A stretch of DNA of 13,825 nt from an uncultured Bacilli bacterium. GTDB taxonomy: Bacteria > Bacillota_I > Bacilli_A > RF39 > UBA660. This document shows positions 6,362 through 12,954 of the stretch, piece after piece. The position numbers and the translations under genes are program-made. Position 1 is the stretch's first letter; each line of letters begins with the position of its first letter. The stretch is from contig CAKOSD010000014.1 in NCBI GenBank assembly GCA_934101745.1, forward strand, positions 1 to 13,825. Reading direction: 5' to 3'. Under the pieces are notes generated by a model. That model did no database searches. It was not told the DNA's origin and saw only the letters and a list, made by a program, of their open reading frames with translations.

Positions 6362-7213
6362 TTTTTCCGTTCTTTTAATATAATCAACTATTAAAGCCAC
6401 ATTGCAGGTTTTATTAAATTCAGATTCATCCTCTTTTATTTTATCAGGAAGAGATAATAAAATAAATAAAAGTTTTTCTTCATCTTTACTAAGTTTAAAG
6501 TTTTTTAAATATTCTTTTAGAATGCCACTAAAATCACAAGTTAAATATTCATTTTTATATAAATTAACAATATCAATAATGGGGGTATCAAAAGTATACT
6601 TATCCCAACTTAATAAATAACTGTCCATTCCTTTAATAAAATGTTCTAAAGATAAATTATTATGAACAAGGCAAACGCGTTGTTTGTTTTGTTCTTTAAC
6701 CAGATTAAACCATTCATCTAATTCATTTTCTATAAAGACTAGGTCATTATTAATAAGGCTATAATTAAGAAGAAAATAATAATTAGCGGGACTATTATAT
6801 ACTTCATTAAAAGCCTCATCATATTTTTTACTATAATAATCTTTTAGAAAGAGAACGTTACTTTTAATATTGTCATAAACTTCAGTATATTTATCATCAG
6901 TTACTTCTTTAAAGTAGGCAGTTTTATTATGAAGTTTACTGACGACTAAAATCATATCTAATAACTGTTGCTCTTTAGGAGTATCAAGGCTATTTACGTA
7001 TTCATAAGTAATATATTTATCATTTTGTTCTACTATCTTTGGAAAATTAGTAAAATTTCGGGAATTTAGATATCTAAATAGTTCATTAATATTTTTATCA
7101 GTCGGTTTTATAACATAATCACCAGTAGTACTAAAGAGATTGATGGTTTTACCTTTAAGGGTATATTTTAAGGGTTTATATTTATCTATCAGAATTTTTA
7201 GTTCATTATTCAT
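6317..7213 (-). CDS. ysxE: YsxE/CotS-like spore coat protein (aminoglycoside-phosphotransferase fold, probably not an active kinase)
   Basis: This 298-aa soluble protein has the layout of CotS-family, kinase-like spore-coat proteins. An N-terminal lobe has DYVIKPTDKNINELF and YITYEYV (31-72). A helical middle follows. Residues 181-192 (CLVHNNLSLEHF) take the place of the HGDLxxxNxL catalytic loop, and LLSWDKYTFDTPIIDIVNLY (200-219) the place of the metal-binding Asp loop. The catalytic Asp is Asn186 and the loop Asn is His191, so phosphotransfer seems unlikely, as I believe also for B. subtilis YsxE. The start codon overlaps the end of the SpoVID-like gene by 8 bp (ATGAATAA), indicating translational coupling; no clear Shine-Dalgarno precedes it. 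The spoVID-ysxE pair is known in Bacillus, and that context raises confidence. Confidence 0.72.
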   Translation of the reverse strand: MNNELKILIDKYKPLKYTLKGKTINLFSTTGDYVIKPTDKNINELFRYLNSRNFTNFPKIVEQNDKYITYEYVNSLDTPKEQQLLDMILVVSKLHNKTAYFKEVTDDKYTEVYDNIKSNVLFLKDYYSKKYDEAFNEVYNSPANYYFLLNYSLINNDLVFIENELDEWFNLVKEQNKQRVCLVHNNLSLEHFIKGMDSYLLSWDKYTFDTPIIDIVNLYKNEYLTCDFSGILKEYLKNFKLSKDEEKLLFILLSLPDKIKEDESEFNKTCNVALIVDYIKRTEKLIRPYYSKKEKEEN

Positions 7214-7988
7214 CTTGTAATTCAGGAATAATTACTTTTTCACCCATAACCCATTGTAAGTTAGAATTATATTCGTCTATTAATTCTTTATTAACTTTAT
7301 ATTTATTAATAATAGTATTAATATCTTCACCATCACCTAAAATATGAATATGATAAGTTACATAAGTATTTAAGGCATTGCTAACGTTATTTAAGACTAC
7401 TTCTTTATTAGGGTTGATGGTTAGATTTTCGCCTATATTTTTTTCTTTAATTTCAATGTTATTATCTTTTACCTCATTATCTTTAAGACTTATATTATCA
7501 GTTACTTTATTAGTACTTATCTCGTTGTGTAATTTAATATCATCAAGAAGGTTATCTAGTTCCCTAGCGGCTTGTTCTTCTCTTTTTTTAGAATCAATAT
7601 CATTTTTATCCTCGTTAGTAAAAGTTATAGCATCTTTTACTTCTGATTCTTTGGGAGCATTTTCCTTAACAACTTCATAATCAATACCAAATTCAATATT
7701 TACTTTTAAAGTGTCATCATCAATTATATCGTAAGTAAAATTATTAATATCATATTTAATTGAATCCCGAATAATATCATCTGTTAGTGATACACTAAAA
7801 GGAAGACGATACTTAAACGGTTCTTTATTAACACTTAATTCATGAATTTTATAATCTCCGGAAATAATAAATTCGCCTTCAATATCTTCATCTAAAACAT
7901 TGGCCTCATATTCTAAAGAAATGGAAGTAATATCGGCAATTTTAGTATTGAAGACAATTTCTTTCTCGTAAGGTACATTCATTTTCAT
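7206..7988 (-). CDS. spoVID: SpoVID-like spore coat assembly protein (SPOCS-like N-terminus, LysM C-terminus)
   Basis: The 260-aa protein has a beta-rich N-terminal domain (about 5-106). It fits the SpoVID_N/SPOCS pattern: VPYEKEIVFN…ISISLE-like start, GEFIISGDYKIHE, and a basic-aromatic PFKYRLPFSVSL segment. An acidic, Lys/Asn-rich low-complexity linker covers 107-205, and a LysM domain about 211-255 (TYHIHILGDGEDINTIINKY…NPxL-like…GEKVIIPE). In Bacillus, SpoVID sits at the forespore surface and directs encasement by the coat; the LysM part binds peptidoglycan or its lipid precursor. This copy is under half the B. subtilis length, mainly through a short linker. The start is supported by GAGAGGAA 8 nt upstream, and a sigma-E-like promoter precedes it. 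The following gene overlaps by 8 bp. Confidence 0.72.
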   Translation of the reverse strand: MKMNVPYEKEIVFNTKIADITSISLEYEANVLDEDIEGEFIISGDYKIHELSVNKEPFKYRLPFSVSLTDDIIRDSIKYDINNFTYDIIDDDTLKVNIEFGIDYEVVKENAPKESEVKDAITFTNEDKNDIDSKKREEQAARELDNLLDDIKLHNEISTNKVTDNISLKDNEVKDNNIEIKEKNIGENLTINPNKEVVLNNVSNALNTYVTYHIHILGDGEDINTIINKYKVNKELIDEYNSNLQWVMGEKVIIPELQDE

Positions 7989-8010
7989 AAAATCAATTCC
8001 TCTCTAAAAA

Positions 8011-8040
8011 ATAGTATGAAAGAAATTTTATTTATATTAC
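8011..8040 (-). promoter_or_regulatory. Candidate sigma-E-type sporulation promoter for spoVID-ysxE
   Basis: On the minus strand GTAATATA (8040-8033) is followed after 14 bp by CATACTAT (8018-8011). This is 6 of 7 against the B. subtilis sigma-E -35 consensus KMATATT. It is 7 of 8 against the -10 CATACAHT, with the expected 14-15 bp spacing. The predicted start is near 8004, at the edge of the Shine-Dalgarno. No good sigma-A promoter is seen in the same 60 bp. Confidence 0.5.
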
Positions 8041-8054
8041 TTAAAGATTTTTAG

Positions 8055-8093
8055 AAAAGAAAAAAAGCCTAAATTTAATATAATAGACTTTTT
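8055..8093 (-). terminator. Intrinsic terminator of lysS
   Basis: AAAAAGCCTA (8062-8071) pairs with TAGACTTTTT (8084-8093), 10 bp including one G-U. On the minus strand it is followed by a T-rich run. It starts 9 bp after the lysS stop codon. Confidence 0.75.
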
Positions 8094-8101
8094 AACAAAG
8101 A

Positions 8102-10000
8102 TTAGTATAATTTAGCGCCAGCAGGAATGCTATTACTTACCATTAGTAGGTTTAGTCTTTCTTCGCCGTCTTCTTGATGAATGGCGGATAATAACATACC
8201 ACAAGAATCAATACCCATCATAGGTTTAGGTGGTAAATTTGTTATAGCTACTAAGGTTTTACCGATTAAGGCTTCTGGTTCATAGTAAGCATGAATACCA
8301 CTAAGAATGGTTCTATCCGTACCGGTTCCATCATCTAAAGTAAATTGGAGTAATTTTTTACTCTTAGGTACAGCAAGGCAATTTTTTACTTTTACGGCTC
8401 TAAAATCACATTTAGCAAAAGTATCAAAATCCACAAAATCTTGAAATAGTGGTTCAATTTCAACTTTAGAAAAATCAATCTTTTCGGCTTCAGAAGAAAT
8501 AGTTGGGATTTTGGTTTCCGGAGATGTTTGTGTATTATTTTCTTTCTTCATGATTGGGAATAATACCACGTCACGGATTGATTCTTGATTATAAATTAAC
8601 ATCATTAAACGATCAATTCCGAATCCTAATCCAGAAATAGGAGGCATACCTTGTTCCATAGCGCCCATGAAGTCTTCATCAAGTTCCATAGTTTCATCGT
8701 CACCTTGGCTCTTGGCTTTGGCTTGTTCTTCAAAGTTGGCTCTTTGTATCTCAGGATTTACTAACTCGGAGTAAGCGTTACAAATTTCTGTGCCACAAAC
8801 AACTACTTGAAAAACATCTACAGCATTATTGTCGTTATCATTTCTTCTAGCAAGAGGTTTTAAAACGGCAGGATAATTATAAAGGATAGTTGGTCCGATT
8901 AGATTAGCACGAATTTTCTTTTTATAAACAAAATCAATAATTTGACTAGTTGATTTATACTCTGCCATATCGGTCATCGTAAATAAATTTTTACTTACAA
9001 TCAATTCTTTTAAAGCATTAGGATCAGTTATACTTAAAAAGTCATCACCTAAAATTTCTTTCATAGCGTCGATATAATTGATTCTGTCCCAATTACCAGC
9101 AAAGTCTAGTTCGTTACCACGATAATTAACGGTTGTTTTACCCGTAAGTTCAAGTAAGGCATTTTTAATAAAGTTTTGAAAGAAAACAATTGTATCTTCA
9201 AAGTTCCAATAAGCCACATACCATTCAACTTGGGTAAATTCTTGTAAATGTTCAGTATCCATTCCCTCGTTACGGAAACATTTAGCAACTTCATAAACAC
9301 GGTCAAAACCGGCAGCAATGCACTGTTTTAAGTAAGTTTCCGGAGCGATTCTTAAATTCATATCTAAATTAAGAGCATTATGATGAGTAAAGAATGGCTT
9401 AGCAGCGGCACCACTAACAGCCGTTTGCATAATAGGAGTTTCAACTTCTAAAAAACCATTTTCTCCTAGATAGCGATGCAAAAAAGCATAAAATTTACTA
9501 CGACCTAAGAAAACATTACGAGAATCTTGATTCATAATTAAATCGACATATCTTCTTCGATATTTAAGTTCTGTATCTTGCAAACCATGAAATTTTTCTG
9601 GTAATGGTCTTAGGGCTTTGCCTAAAAATTCAAAAGAATGAACTCTTAGTGTCTTCTCACCAGTTTGGGTAGTAAAAATTTCGCCGGTAGCACCGATAAA
9701 GTCGCCTGAATCAATAAGTTTTCTAAAGAAATCGTATCTTTCTTCCCCTATTTCATCAATTCGAAATTCTAACTGTAAATCGCCTTCTAATTCTCTAATA
9801 CGTACAAAAGATAATTTACCCATCTTACGCATAAAGATAATACGACCACAAACACTAACATCGGTAGTACCATCATCTAAATTTTTGGCACTCTTTAAAG
9901 TATGAGTTCTTTTAAAACTATCCGGATAGGGATTACATACTTTGGCTATCTCGCTTAATTTTTCTCTTCTTACAATCTCCTGTTCAGTTAATTTTTGCAT
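8102..10000 (-). CDS. lysS: Lysyl-tRNA synthetase (class II) with C-terminal tRNA-binding domain
   Basis: This enzyme charges tRNA-Lys in the cytoplasm. From the ATG at 10000 it is 632 aa. The anticodon-binding OB fold covers about 45-130 (VSVCGRIIFMRKMGKLSFVRI). Class II motif 1 is FLEVETPIMQ (about 182-191), motif 2 is FRNEGMDTEHLQEFTQVEWY (about 242-261), and motif 3 is GLGFGIDRLMML (about 457-468). The usual bacterial enzyme of about 490 residues ends here. A 40-residue linker leads to an EMAP/Trbp111-type tRNA-binding OB domain (about 527-632; CDFRAVKV…SKKLLQFTLDDGTG…ILSGI…NLPPKPMMGI.S.GMLLSA). The same domain type occurs at the end of MetRS. The ATG at 10000 has AAGTGAT 4 nt upstream. 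ATG 10006 and GTG 10009 are in-frame alternatives. It is a single-gene unit. Confidence 0.96.
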   Translation of the reverse strand: MQKLTEQEIVRREKLSEIAKVCNPYPDSFKRTHTLKSAKNLDDGTTDVSVCGRIIFMRKMGKLSFVRIRELEGDLQLEFRIDEIGEERYDFFRKLIDSGDFIGATGEIFTTQTGEKTLRVHSFEFLGKALRPLPEKFHGLQDTELKYRRRYVDLIMNQDSRNVFLGRSKFYAFLHRYLGENGFLEVETPIMQTAVSGAAAKPFFTHHNALNLDMNLRIAPETYLKQCIAAGFDRVYEVAKCFRNEGMDTEHLQEFTQVEWYVAYWNFEDTIVFFQNFIKNALLELTGKTTVNYRGNELDFAGNWDRINYIDAMKEILGDDFLSITDPNALKELIVSKNLFTMTDMAEYKSTSQIIDFVYKKKIRANLIGPTILYNYPAVLKPLARRNDNDNNAVDVFQVVVCGTEICNAYSELVNPEIQRANFEEQAKAKSQGDDETMELDEDFMGAMEQGMPPISGLGFGIDRLMMLIYNQESIRDVVLFPIMKKENNTQTSPETKIPTISSEAEKIDFSKVEIEPLFQDFVDFDTFAKCDFRAVKVKNCLAVPKSKKLLQFTLDDGTGTDRTILSGIHAYYEPEALIGKTLVAITNLPPKPMMGIDSCGMLLSAIHQEDGEERLNLLMVSNSIPAGAKLY

Positions 10001-10022
10001 AGACATCACTTCTTTCTATCAA

Positions 10023-10051
10023 ATGATAGCAAAATTAGTGAAATTAGTCAA
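10023..10051 (-). promoter_or_regulatory. lysS promoter
   Basis: On the minus strand TTGACT (10051-10046), a 17-bp spacer, and TATCAT (10028-10023) preceded by TGC (extended -10). This is the best -35 in the window. It overlaps the divergent promoter at 10038-10066. No T-box leader precedes lysS; the predicted leader is about 15 nt. Confidence 0.7.
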
Positions 10052-10066
10052 TTAATTTGCTACAAT
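10038..10066 (+). promoter_or_regulatory. Acyltransferase promoter
   Basis: GTGAAA (10038-10043), a 17-bp spacer, and TACAAT (10061-10066) preceded by TGC. The predicted start near 10073 leaves only about 9 nt before the ATG at 10082. It shares DNA with the opposite lysS promoter. Confidence 0.6.
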
Positions 10067-10081
10067 AATCCTGTGATATTT

Positions 10082-10861
10082 ATGAAAAAACAAGATACAA
10101 AGTTTTATGATAGTTATACGGAAGATTTTGTTACTTCTAGTAATCAGAATTGGGAAGTTAAGGATAACTATAAATGGTTAAATAACAATATTTTTTATAA
10201 ACTTATTTCTACTATTTTATATTTTCTGGCTTATATAATTGCTCTTATTTACTGTAAATTAATACTAAAAGTTAGTTTTAAAAACAAAAAAGTTTTAAAA
10301 GAATATAAAGGATACTATTTATTTAGTAATCACACCCAAATGATTGGCGATGCCTTTAATCCTTTACTTTTAAATTTTCCCAAAAAAAATTATGTGGTTG
10401 TAAGTAGTGCTAATCTAGGTATCCCTTTTTTAGGTAAGATTCTTCCTTTTGTGGGGGCTTTACCAATACCTAAAAAAATACATGAAAAAGAAGCGTTATT
10501 CAATGCTATGCACACTTTAGTCCAAAATCATGCCATTACCATTTATCCCGAGGCTCACTTATGGCCTTATTACACAAAAATTAGACCACTTCCCGTCTCT
10601 TCATTTCGTTTTCCAGTAAAAGATAATGTTCCAACATTTACAATGACTACCACCTATCAAAAAAGAAAATTTGGAAAAAGACCTAAGATTACGATTTATA
10701 TTGACGGGCCTTTTTATCCAGAGCCTTGCCAAACGCAAAGAGATAGTGCCGCTACTTTAAGAGATAAAGTTTATAATCAAATGGTTCTAAGAAGTAAAAA
10801 TAGTACTTATGAATATATTAAATATGAAAAAAGAACAGAGTCCCAAGAAAATAATTCTTAG
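10082..10861 (+). CDS. PlsC-like 1-acylglycerol-3-phosphate acyltransferase family protein
   Basis: A 259-aa membrane-associated acyltransferase, probably adding an acyl chain in glycerophospholipid synthesis. A hydrophobic helix (about 38-63) anchors it. Next come the acceptor motif NHTQMIGDAF (83-92; His84 with Asp90), NLGIPFLGKILPFVGALPIP (111-130), IYPEAHLWPYYTKIRP (154-169) in the place of the usual EGTR block, and a DGPFYP block (208-213). The H…D spacing is five residues rather than the textbook four. The PEAH-W-YYTKIRP block is typical of a Firmicutes subfamily as I remember it. The start at 10082 is chosen over an in-frame ATG at 9995, because the promoter at 10038-10066 lies downstream of that ATG and the extra N-terminus would overlap lysS. 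The Shine-Dalgarno is weak (GTGAT). Confidence 0.82.
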   Translation: MKKQDTKFYDSYTEDFVTSSNQNWEVKDNYKWLNNNIFYKLISTILYFLAYIIALIYCKLILKVSFKNKKVLKEYKGYYLFSNHTQMIGDAFNPLLLNFPKKNYVVVSSANLGIPFLGKILPFVGALPIPKKIHEKEALFNAMHTLVQNHAITIYPEAHLWPYYTKIRPLPVSSFRFPVKDNVPTFTMTTTYQKRKFGKRPKITIYIDGPFYPEPCQTQRDSAATLRDKVYNQMVLRSKNSTYEYIKYEKRTESQENNS

Positions 10862-10880
10862 ATTCTATTCTTTTTATTTT
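10832..10880. terminator. Bidirectional terminator between acyltransferase gene and nfo
   Basis: AGAACAGAGTC (10832-10842) pairs with GATTCTATTCT (10861-10871), 10 of 11 positions with one mismatch and one G-U. A nested stem AAGAA/TTCTT (10845-10849, 10855-10859) sits inside. TTTTATTTT follows on the plus strand and TTTTTT on the minus strand. It overlaps the acyltransferase stop codon and the last bases of nfo. Confidence 0.75.
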
Positions 10881-11784
10881 ATTTATAAGATGTTCTTATA
10901 TCTTCTAGTAAATTAGAATTAAACTCTTTATCTCTTATCATCTTGATTTCAAACTTATAAGGAGGATATATTTTTTCTTTTTCATTATCTTCTTTACAAA
11001 TGTAAGGAGTTTCTAAGATAAAAGGAATATTTTCTAAACGTTTATTATAAATGACATTTATAAGATTATCAAAGCCAATAGTACCAAGGCCGATATTTTC
11101 ATGGCGATCTTTATGGCTATTTAAAGGATTTTTACTATCGTTTATATGAACACAGCCAATTTTTTCAATACCTATTAATTTAGCAAAGTCATCTAAATAA
11201 GTATCAAAATTAGCCATAGAAACTCCGGAGTCATTTAAATGGCAAGTATCTAGGCAGACTCCTAATTTAGTGCCGTCCTTAACATTTTTTAGTAAATAAT
11301 TTATTTCTTCTAAATTTATACCACACTCATTACCTTTGCCGGCCATGGTTTCTAAAAGAATTTTAACATCATAATCATTATCTAAAATGGCCTCTAATAC
11401 TTTTACAATATTATTTAAACCTTCTTCTCTTGTTTCATTAACAGCACTTCCGGGATGTAAGACCATTTGTTTTATTCCCATTAAATTACATCTTCTTAAT
11501 TCTTCTTTTAAGAAAGCAATAGCAAATTCTTGTTTTACCGGATCGTTGCTTGCTGGATTAACTATATAGGGGGCATGGCAAACCACGTTATTTATATCTA
11601 TATTATTTTCCTGCATTAATTTTTGAGCCTCTTTTATTTTTTCTAGGTCGATATCTTTTCTAATCGTGTTTTGAGGGGCTCCGGTATAAAACATAAAAGT
11701 ATTAGCATTATATAAAAGGGCTTCTTTTACCGAAGTAAGGAGTTGATCTTTACCAAAAGATACATGAGAACCGATTATAAGCAT
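10879..11784 (-). CDS. nfo: Endonuclease IV (AP endonuclease)
   Basis: A Zn-dependent AP endonuclease of base-excision repair. It cuts 5' of abasic sites and removes 3' blocking groups. At 301 aa it has a TIM-barrel pattern. All nine trinuclear-zinc ligands known from E. coli Nfo have counterparts here: His70, His110, Glu145, Asp179, His182, His213, Asp226, His228 and Glu258. They lie in CHAPY, LHPGSA, LLETMAGKGNE, GVCLDTCHLNDSG, HINDSK…DRHENIGLG and FILETPY. The length is slightly above the E. coli protein. The ATG is preceded by AGAAGG 7 nt upstream. It is a single-gene unit that converges on the acyltransferase gene. Confidence 0.96.
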   Translation of the reverse strand: MLIIGSHVSFGKDQLLTSVKEALLYNANTFMFYTGAPQNTIRKDIDLEKIKEAQKLMQENNIDINNVVCHAPYIVNPASNDPVKQEFAIAFLKEELRRCNLMGIKQMVLHPGSAVNETREEGLNNIVKVLEAILDNDYDVKILLETMAGKGNECGINLEEINYLLKNVKDGTKLGVCLDTCHLNDSGVSMANFDTYLDDFAKLIGIEKIGCVHINDSKNPLNSHKDRHENIGLGTIGFDNLINVIYNKRLENIPFILETPYICKEDNEKEKIYPPYKFEIKMIRDKEFNSNLLEDIRTSYK

Positions 11785-11807
11785 TTTAAAACCTTCTTTC
11801 TTCTTTT

Positions 11808-11816
11808 ATTTTAGCA
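11808..11816 (-). promoter_or_regulatory. Extended -10 promoter of nfo
   Basis: On the minus strand TGC-TAAAAT (TAAAAT at 11813-11808) lies about 24 nt before the ATG, just after the pilin terminator. No good -35 is seen; the hexamer at 17-bp spacing is TTTTTC. Confidence 0.5.
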
Positions 11817-11821
11817 AATTA

Positions 11822-11856
11822 GGGGCAAAAGAAAAAGACTTAAGTTAATAAGTCTT
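11822..11856 (-). terminator. Terminator of the pilin-like gene, overlapping its stop
   Basis: AAGACTTA/TAAGTCTT (11835-11842 and 11849-11856) is an 8-bp perfect stem with a 6-nt loop. TTTCTTTT follows on the minus strand. The 5' arm begins in the stop codon (11855-11857). Confidence 0.75.
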
Positions 11857-12457
11857 AATCAAATTGACCACTTTGAATCGCATTTATACGAGTTGTAAGA
11901 GTGGTTTCTGCATTATTGCCATTTGGACAAGTACTATAAGTTAGGGTATCACCAGAATTGAAGGTACCAACGCCACTAGCAGCCTCAGTATAATTACCTT
12001 TAGCCAATTTTGTTAAAGATACACCATTAACAGCATATTTTCCGTTAGTTATTGAAACTAGGGTTACGGTTTTTCCATCAGCATTTGTTGATGCGGGCAT
12101 GAATACTTCAATTATACCTTTATAACTATCACCGTTGGATTTAGAAATATAATCTTTAGCAAGTTTAGCATAAGAAATGCAAAAATAATTATAGTCTTTA
12201 CCGTTATATTTCTTAGTTGTAGTTGGCATATACAAATCTGCTGAATTCGTAACGGACCCGCTTACTTGTAAATCAGTATAAGCAGTTGTTGCTTGTTTAG
12301 CAAACTCAATTGTTTCTGTAACGAACGCATTCTTACGAGATTTTTCCATCAAACCAGTAACATTTGGCATAGCAACTAAAGCAAGAATTGCTAATATTAC
12401 GATAACGGCAAGTAACTCTACTAATGTGAAACCTTTTTGGTTATTATTTATTTTCAT
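11855..12457 (-). CDS. Type IV pilin / competence-type pseudopilin
   Basis: The 200-aa precursor has the class III signal sequence QKGFTLVELLAVIVILAILALVA. Prepilin peptidase would cut between Gly9 and Phe10. Glu14 is the conserved Glu5 of the mature protein and the hydrophobic helix runs to about residue 30. The rest is a Ser/Thr/Asn-rich globular head with two cysteines (Cys93, Cys177) that could form a pilin-like disulfide loop. The length exceeds ComGC (about 100 aa) and resembles major pilins of Gram-positive type IV systems. No assembly ATPase, platform protein or prepilin peptidase is in the window. The gene has its own promoter, a strong Shine-Dalgarno (AGGAGAGAG) and a terminator, which suggests substantial independent expression. 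Confidence 0.87.
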   Translation of the reverse strand: MKINNNQKGFTLVELLAVIVILAILALVAMPNVTGLMEKSRKNAFVTETIEFAKQATTAYTDLQVSGSVTNSADLYMPTTTKKYNGKDYNYFCISYAKLAKDYISKSNGDSYKGIIEVFMPASTNADGKTVTLVSITNGKYAVNGVSLTKLAKGNYTEAASGVGTFNSGDTLTYSTCPNGNNAETTLTTRINAIQSGQFD

Positions 12458-12480
12458 ATTTACTCTCTCCTATACTAATA

Positions 12481-12509
12481 ATTATACATTATGGATTTTT
12501 TATTTGCAA
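12481..12509 (-). promoter_or_regulatory. Promoter of the pilin-like gene
   Basis: On the minus strand TTGCAA (12509-12504), a 17-bp spacer and a perfect TATAAT (12486-12481). It lies 23 nt before the ATG at 12457 and just upstream of AGGAGAGAG. Confidence 0.7.
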
Positions 12510-12537
12510 TATTTTTTAACAATAAACCGCATTTAAT

Positions 12538-12566
12538 TTGCTAAAAATCAAATATTTTGATATACT
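12538..12566 (+). promoter_or_regulatory. Candidate distal promoter in the pilin/RNase J gap
   Basis: TTGCTA (12538-12543), a 17-bp spacer and TATACT (12561-12566) preceded by TGA. The predicted start near 12573 would give about a 380-nt leader to the RNase J gene, or an independent small RNA. A second extended -10 (TGT-TATACT, 12621-12629) lies inside this region. Confidence 0.45.
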
Positions 12567-12572
12567 ATATTT

Positions 12573-12891
12573 GCATTTAGGAACTAAGAAAGAAATTTTT
12601 CTTTTAAAGTTCAAGGCTTATGTTATACTTTTGTCGTTTATGCGGGATAAAAACGATTTTAAAATTATAAAGGCTATTTTATCTTGTAAAAATTTATTTT
12701 AATGAACTAAATAATTTTATATTAATTTTAGAAAACTTAGTTTTAGGTAAGAATAATACATAATCAGTTATGTCATTAAAATGACAATTATTAATACTAT
12801 AAAAATTATAGAAGGCTTATAGTATATAACATAATAAAACTTATTAGGATAAGAACAATCCGAATTAACGCCTGCGGAAATTTGTGATAGT
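12573..12891 (+). other. Non-coding interval with several hairpins, possible leader or small RNA
   Basis: No coding frame longer than about 20 codons is seen here. Possible hairpins are GAACT…AGTTC with AAGAAA/TTTCTT (12581-12612), TCGTTT/AAACGA (12634-12656), TGTCAT/ATGACA (12771-12786), ATACTATAA/TTATAGTAT (12794-12825), CTTAT/ATAAG (12840-12853) and GGAT/ATCC (12847-12861; alternative to the previous one). GCGGG in the second loop (12642-12646) could pair with CCTGC (12871-12875). The 9-mer AAGGCTTAT occurs at 12613 and 12812. It matches no riboswitch, T-box, tmRNA, RNase P or SRP landmark that I know. No internal terminator is seen. Confidence 0.3.
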
Positions 12892-12919
12892 TTGCAAGTC
12901 GAAGAAACAGGAATATCAT
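12892..12919 (+). promoter_or_regulatory. Candidate proximal promoter of the RNase J gene
   Basis: TTGCAA (12892-12897), a 16-bp spacer and TATCAT (12914-12919). The -35 hexamer equals that of the pilin promoter and the -10 equals that of lysS. The predicted start near 12926 gives about a 29-nt leader with AAAGGAT. Confidence 0.5.
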
Positions 12920-12954
12920 TTTAAATAATAATAATTGTTCAAGAAAGGATAGAT

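Noticed and set aside
6402..6620. Plus-strand frame of 72 codons
   Set aside because: It lies wholly inside ysxE on the other strand, with no ribosome site or motif.
7378..7680. Plus-strand frame of 100 codons rich in Leu/Ser
   Set aside because: It is the complement of the acidic Asn/Lys linker of the SpoVID-like gene; the hydrophobic look is a by-product.
9106..9318. Minus-strand frame of 70 codons
   Set aside because: It is an alternate frame within lysS.
9995..10081. In-frame upstream ATG extending the acyltransferase by 29 codons
   Set aside because: It would overlap the lysS start and lies upstream of the acyltransferase promoter at 10038-10066. The family normally starts near the chosen ATG.
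10010..10081. Search for a T-box leader upstream of lysS
   Set aside because: The promoter lies about 15 nt from the start, which leaves no room for a T-box, and no AGGGTGG-like motif is present.
11387..11569. Plus-strand frame of 60 codons
   Set aside because: It is antisense to nfo, whose zinc ligands are all intact.
12640..12702. Possible 20-codon leader peptide (starts MRDKNDFKII) upstream of RNase J
   Set aside because: There is no ribosome site and no run of regulatory codons; it is too short to support.
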